From CAZEPJ01 sp964514105 (GTDB lineage: Bacteria; Desulfobacterota; Desulfocorpusculales; Desulfocorpusculum): a stretch of DNA of 9,229 nucleotides. Numbering within the stretch: the first letter of the stretch is position 1; each line of letters opens with the position of its first letter. The DNA is taken from NCBI GenBank assembly GCA_964514105.1, contig CAZEPJ010000103.1:1-9229 (forward strand), read 5' to 3'. Under the pieces are notes generated by a model. The model made no database searches, was not told the origin of the DNA, and saw nothing but the letters and a program-made list of their open reading frames with translations. The translations under genes and the position numbers were made by a program. Positions 5,799 through 9,229 of the stretch are shown here, in pieces.

Positions 5799-7553
5799 TC
5801 AGTACCGCATGAGGAGCCACGCATTGCACATCCCCACGCTCACGAGCATGTAGACCAGACCGAACCGCATGAATCGCGCAAAGCTGATGGGATAGCCGGC
5901 CGATTCGGCCATGCCCATGGTGACCACGTTGGCCGAGCCTCCGAGGACGGTGCCGCTGGCGCCCAGGGATACGCCCAGGGCGAAGGCCCACCAGAGCACG
6001 TTGCTTTCCGCCCCGGGGATGGCCTGGGTCAGATACGCCACCACCGGAAGCATGGTAGCCGTGAAGGGGATGTTGTCCACGAAGGCGCTGACCAGCGCCG
6101 AGATCCACAGGACCAGACAGACGGCCACCGTCAGGTTTCCCTGGGAGAGGCCCAGGACCCGGTCACCCACCATGGCCAGGAGCCCCGTCTCCTCCAGGCC
6201 ACCCACCATCGCGAACAGAAAGATGAAAAACAGGAGGGTGGGCCACTCCATGTCCTTTTCGATGAACTCCAGCATCCGCACCCGCTTGCTGAGGATCCCG
6301 TAGGTGAACAGGATCGAGGCCCCCAGCATGGCCGCCACGCTCGCGCTCATCTCCCAAAAACCATGGGAGAGGAACAGCGCGACCGTCAGGGCGAGGATCC
6401 CGGCCCCGTATGCGAGCAGCACCCGGTCCGTGATCCGGTACTCCTCCCGAAGACGCCGGGCGCAGGCCTCCAGGTCCTCGCCGGGGACGCGGGCATAGAC
6501 CCCCCTGTGGTAGATCGCCGTCATCACCCCCAGGGCCACGAGGGCCAGCCCGCACACCGGCGCCAGATTGCCCAAGAAGTCCGCGAACGTGAGATCCGCG
6601 TATGAACCGATCATCATATTGGGGGCATCGCCCACCAGGGTGGCCGCCCCACCGACGTTGGCGGCCATCACCTCCGGGACCAGCAGTTCCAGGGGATTGA
6701 GCTTGAGGGACTGGGCCATGGCGATGGTCGCGGGCGTGAACAGGAGCATGGTCGTCACGTTGTCCAGCAAGGCCGATGTGGCCCCTGCCGCCAGGCTGAT
6801 CATCAGGGCCAGTACCAGGACGCGCCCTCCGGCCCACTCAAGGCATTTGAACGCCGCCCACTGAAAGACGCCCGTGTGCTTGAGGATCCCCACGATGATC
6901 ATCATCCCCATGAACAGGAGGACCATGTTCACGTCCACCTTGTGGACGGCGGTCTGGAAGGAGAGGATGCGATACTCGGCATCGAAACTCCCCAAGGTAT
7001 GGCTGACGCCCACCATGAGCGCGGCGCCGAGCATGGTGGCGACCGTCCGATGAAGGATCTCCAGGGATATGAGGAGATAGACCCCGAGGAAGATCAGCAA
7101 GGCGATCCAGAAGGCCGCGCCCACGAAGCGGGGGAGGGAGACGTCCTTGTACAGGAAGAAGCTCTCGCCTCGCCTGGCGAAGTCCTCGCCGGTCAGGGCG
7201 ATGGGGATGGCCATGAAGCTGGCCTTGCGCACTTCCAGTTCCAGCTTGGTGGCCGGATCCAGCAAAGTGGGGAGATGGACCTCCAAGAGGTACGACCCGT
7301 CCGGACCCGTCCGGGCCTCGGGGCCGCGCCTGCCCCGGGAGAGGATCTCCCGGGGGGCCCCTTCCACCCGTATGCGGATGATGGCGTCCCTGACGGGGTC
7401 GCGGTGGGAGTCCAGGATGACGCCGGAGATATGGAGGCGGGACGGACCCCCCGGGGGGTCCGTGCGGGATGAGGAGGCCCAGGCAAAGGAACACGGCATC
7501 GCGCAGAGCAGGAGGCAGATGGCCAACCAGGTGCGAGGGCCGAGCCGCATCAT
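5799..7553 (-). CDS. OCA2/NhaD/ArsB-type ion transporter permease with periplasmic regulatory-like domain
   Basis: This is a large inner-membrane transporter of the ion transporter superfamily (SLC13/ArsB/NhaD/P-protein group). From the ATG at 7553 it has 584 aa. Domains in order: Sec signal peptide (about 1-26); an extracytoplasmic carboxypeptidase-regulatory-like beta domain (about 40-112; HISGVILDSHRDPVRDAIIRI, then TGPDGSYLLEV); then about 11-12 membrane segments (145 to end). The inverted-repeat motifs are intact: DNVTT (264-268) with NVGGAATLVGDAPNMMIGS (299-317), and DNIPF (493-497) with GASGTVLGGSANVV (531-544). These match Na+/H+ antiporters and OCA2-like proteins. The substrate (Na+, H+, anion or dicarboxylate) cannot be assigned. 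The 7553 start puts the signal peptide at the N-terminus and has a G-rich ribosome site. ATGs at 7616 and 7607 and a TTG at 7652 are in-frame alternatives. It heads the USP and redoxin genes. Confidence 0.88.
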   Translation of the reverse strand: MMRLGPRTWLAICLLLCAMPCSFAWASSSRTDPPGGPSRLHISGVILDSHRDPVRDAIIRIRVEGAPREILSRGRRGPEARTGPDGSYLLEVHLPTLLDPATKLELEVRKASFMAIPIALTGEDFARRGESFFLYKDVSLPRFVGAAFWIALLIFLGVYLLISLEILHRTVATMLGAALMVGVSHTLGSFDAEYRILSFQTAVHKVDVNMVLLFMGMMIIVGILKHTGVFQWAAFKCLEWAGGRVLVLALMISLAAGATSALLDNVTTMLLFTPATIAMAQSLKLNPLELLVPEVMAANVGGAATLVGDAPNMMIGSYADLTFADFLGNLAPVCGLALVALGVMTAIYHRGVYARVPGEDLEACARRLREEYRITDRVLLAYGAGILALTVALFLSHGFWEMSASVAAMLGASILFTYGILSKRVRMLEFIEKDMEWPTLLFFIFLFAMVGGLEETGLLAMVGDRVLGLSQGNLTVAVCLVLWISALVSAFVDNIPFTATMLPVVAYLTQAIPGAESNVLWWAFALGVSLGASGTVLGGSANVVTMGMAESAGYPISFARFMRFGLVYMLVSVGMCNAWLLMRY

Positions 7554-7623
7554 CCTTCCCCCCTCGGCCTTTGGGGGATGCCCCTTGGCTCCACGGTCTT
7601 TCTCCATGGACTGCATACCGCCT

Positions 7624-7652
7624 CTTGTACCATAGGGCCCCGGCAATGGCAA
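7624..7652 (-). promoter_or_regulatory. Candidate promoter of the permease-USP-redoxin unit
   Basis: On the - strand TTGCCA (7647-7652, five of six to TTGACA) and TACAAG (7624-7629, four of six to TATAAT) are separated by exactly 17 nt. They lie just downstream of the atpC terminator, where a new promoter is needed. Transcription would begin near 7616-7618, which argues for translation from 7553 (leader of about 60 nt) or a leaderless start at 7616. This is a consensus match only. Confidence 0.4.
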
Positions 7653-7690
7653 GGCGCCCCTTCCCGTCCCGAGGCGAGCTGCCGGCCCTC

Positions 7691-7726
7691 AAAAACGGCG
7701 AGGGGACCCCAAAGGGTCCCCTCGCC
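7691..7726 (-). terminator. Intrinsic terminator of the ATP synthase operon
   Basis: Bases 7714-7726 and 7697-7709 form a perfect 13-bp GC-rich stem with a TTTG loop on the - strand, followed at once by GTTTTTGAG. It starts 23 nt after the atpC stop. This is a textbook Rho-independent terminator and marks atpC as the last gene of the atp operon. Confidence 0.92.
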
Positions 7727-7749
7727 CTGTCCACAAAGAAGGGGCGGCC

Positions 7750-8154
7750 TCAGCCCCTGGCCGCTTTGAGACGCGCCAGGGCGCGCTGGAGGGACGCCTG
7801 GGCCCTGGCCCCGTCGATGCCCTCCTGGCGCTCCCGAAGCCGCTGCTCGGCCCGCTGCTTGGACGCCTCGGCCCGAGCCACGTCGATGTCGCCCTGGCCC
7901 TCCGCGGTGGTCACCAGGACCGTCACCTTCCGGGGGGTCACCTCGGCGATGCCCCGGTTCAGGGCGAACCACTCGACCCGCCCCTCGCGGCGGAAATGGA
8001 GGGCACCGACCTTGATCTCGCTCAGAAAGGGGGTGTGGGACGGCAGGACGCCGAACTCCCCCAGGACGCCCGGGAGGTTCACCTCGTCCACCTCGCCGCT
8101 GAAGGCCAGCTTGTCCGGCGTCACGATGTCCAACTGGATGCGATTGTCAGCCAT
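7750..8154 (-). CDS. atpC: F-type ATP synthase epsilon subunit
   Basis: This is the epsilon subunit of the F1 sector, part of the rotating central stalk on the cytoplasmic side. It links gamma to the c-ring and can inhibit ATP hydrolysis. The 134-aa product is full length. The N-terminal beta-sandwich carries family residues (LDIVTPDKLAFSGEVDEV, LPGVLGEFGVLPSHTPFLS, VGAL), and the C-terminal helical hairpin runs from about residue 91 (IDVARAEASKQRAEQRL...). GAGG at the end of the leader lies 5 nt before the ATG at 8154. The open frame continues upstream into atpD but without a credible start. The 74-nt gap after atpD is longer than usual. A strong terminator follows. Confidence 0.97.
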   Translation of the reverse strand: MADNRIQLDIVTPDKLAFSGEVDEVNLPGVLGEFGVLPSHTPFLSEIKVGALHFRREGRVEWFALNRGIAEVTPRKVTVLVTTAEGQGDIDVARAEASKQRAEQRLRERQEGIDGARAQASLQRALARLKAARG

Positions 8155-8228
8155 GAGCACCTCATGCTGCAAACGGTGGAGGCGGCTCTTTCCTGCGCCG
8201 TCCGCCGTCGGCGATCCCAACCGTTTTC

Positions 8229-9229
8229 CTAGACCTCCGCCATCTTCTTGGATTTCTCCACGGCCTCCTCGATGCCCCCCACCATGTAGAAGGCCTGCTC
8301 GGGGAGATCGTCGTGGGCTCCCTCGACGATCTCCTTGAATCCGCGGATGGTCTCCTTGATTGGCACATAGGCCCCGGGCTTTCCGGTGAACTCCTCGGCC
8401 ACATGGAATGGCTGGGAGAGGAACCGCTGAATCTTCCGGGCCCTCGCCACGGTCAGCTTGTCCTCCTCGGACAGCTCGTCGATGCCCAGGATGGCGATGA
8501 TGTCCTGCAAGTCCTTGTATTTCTGAAGCGTCTTCTGCACGGCCCGCGCCACCTGATAGTGGTCCGCGCCCAGGTAGTTGGGGTCCAGGATCCGACTGGT
8601 GGAGTCCAGCGGGTCCACGGCAGGGTAGATCCCCAACTCCACGATCTGCCGCGAGAGCACCACGGTCCCGTCCAGATGGGCGAAGGTGGTGGCCGGGGCC
8701 GGATCGGTCAGGTCGTCGGCGGGCACGTACACGCATTGCACCGACGTGATGGACCCCTTGGTGGTGGATGTGATGCGCTCCTGCAGCTCGCCCAGGTCGG
8801 TGCCCAGGGTGGGCTGATAGCCCACGGCGCTCGGCATGCGCCCCAGGAGGGCCGATACCTCGGAACCCGCCTGGGTGAACCGGAAGATGTTGTCGATAAA
8901 CAGCAGGACGTCCTGCCCTTCCTCGTCTCGGAAATACTCCGCGGCCGTCAGGGCCGAGATGGCCACCCGCGCCCGGGCGCCGGGGGGCTCTGTCATCTGC
9001 CCGTAGATGAGGGCCGCCTTGTTGATGACCCCCGAGTGCTTCATCTCCAGGTAGAGGTCGTTCCCCTCGCGGGTCCGCTCCCCCACCCCCGCGAACACCG
9101 AGATGCCGCCATGCTTCATGGCGATGTTGTGGATCATCTCCATCATGACGACGGTCTTGCCCACGCCGGCGCCCCCGAACATCCCCATCTTGCCGCCCCG
9201 GGGGAACGGCACCAGCAGGTCGATGACCT
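8229..9229 (-). CDS. atpD: F-type ATP synthase beta subunit, C-terminal part (cut by window edge)
   Basis: This is the catalytic beta subunit of F1-ATPase. The frame is open to the right edge (first full codon ends at 9227), so the N-terminal beta-barrel and part of the nucleotide domain lie outside. The 332 residues visible are roughly 70% of a usual beta chain of about 470. They include VIDLLVPFPRGGK, the Walker A loop GGAGVGKT (18-25), GVGERTREGND with the catalytic glutamate, Walker B VLLFID, the RMPSAVGYQPTL region, VPADDLTDPAPATTFAHLD and the DELSEED torque motif. All key residues seen are intact, so the gene looks functional. A cysteine replaces the usual alanine in SVQCVYVPADD. It lies upstream of atpC, the standard order for the end of an atp operon. 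Confidence 0.98.
   Translation of the reverse strand, partial: VIDLLVPFPRGGKMGMFGGAGVGKTVVMMEMIHNIAMKHGGISVFAGVGERTREGNDLYLEMKHSGVINKAALIYGQMTEPPGARARVAISALTAAEYFRDEEGQDVLLFIDNIFRFTQAGSEVSALLGRMPSAVGYQPTLGTDLGELQERITSTTKGSITSVQCVYVPADDLTDPAPATTFAHLDGTVVLSRQIVELGIYPAVDPLDSTSRILDPNYLGADHYQVARAVQKTLQKYKDLQDIIAILGIDELSEEDKLTVARARKIQRFLSQPFHVAEEFTGKPGAYVPIKETIRGFKEIVEGAHDDLPEQAFYMVGGIEEAVEKSKKMAEV

Noticed and set aside
4803..6605. 600-codon open frame on the + strand opposite the USP and permease genes
   Set aside because: It crosses two well-supported genes and their gap. Its composition is the same H/P/G/D/Q-rich shadow type, and it has no ribosome site.
8155..8736. Upstream extension of the atpC frame into atpD (328 codons in all)
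   Set aside because: atpD is unmistakable in the other frame, and atpC has a good ribosome site at its own ATG with a normal N-terminus.
1..9229. CRISPR arrays, tRNA or rRNA genes, insertion sequences, phage or attachment sites
   Set aside because: I saw no repeat-spacer pattern, cloverleaf, transposase or integrase signature, or terminal repeats. All coding space is covered by chromosomal-type genes.

Overview
The window comes from a GC-rich, Gram-negative bacterium. Four things point that way: a complete TRAP transporter with a periplasmic binding protein, a lipid A biosynthesis N-terminal (LAB_N) domain protein, Sec signal peptides, and the end of an F-type ATP synthase operon. The style of the proteins and gene order suggests a deltaproteobacterial (Desulfobacterota-like) anaerobe. 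That is an impression, not a demonstrated placement, because there is no rRNA or other marker here.

Layout. On the + strand, bases 1-3393 hold one transport operon. It has a strong sigma70-type promoter (65-94) whose -10 lies in a TGTATACA palindrome, then a long untranslated leader of about 270 nt with a 15-bp long-range RNA stem. The genes are dctP (periplasmic solute receptor), a GC-rich hairpin, dctQ (small membrane subunit) and dctM (large permease). The substrate cannot be read from the sequence, though an organic acid is the usual family ligand.

Everything from 3447 to the right end is on the - strand. Reading in the direction of transcription, it begins with the end of atpD (F1 beta, running off the right edge) and atpC (F1 epsilon), closed by a textbook intrinsic terminator (7691-7726). 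Next come an OCA2/NhaD/ArsB-type ion-transporter-superfamily permease with an added periplasmic regulatory-like beta domain, a tandem two-domain universal stress protein, and a small CPWC glutaredoxin-like protein. These three are separated by only 24 and 10 nt and look like one transcription unit. After an 84-nt gap, a soluble GT2 polyprenyl-phosphate-sugar-synthase-like glycosyltransferase overlaps a 97-aa LAB_N membrane protein by 4 nt. The two strands converge at 3394-3446.

How the parts fit. The TRAP operon is a self-contained Na+- or H+-coupled uptake system, probably under local repressor control. The permease-USP-redoxin trio may be a transporter with its own cytoplasmic nucleotide-sensing and redox partners. 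The GT2/LAB_N pair probably makes, and may move, a lipid-linked sugar for envelope or lipid A modification. Most genes are ordinary members of known families. The less ordinary parts are the TRAP leader and operator, the complementary half-sites in the two USP domains, the extra domain on the permease, and the stripped-down GT2/LAB_N pair.
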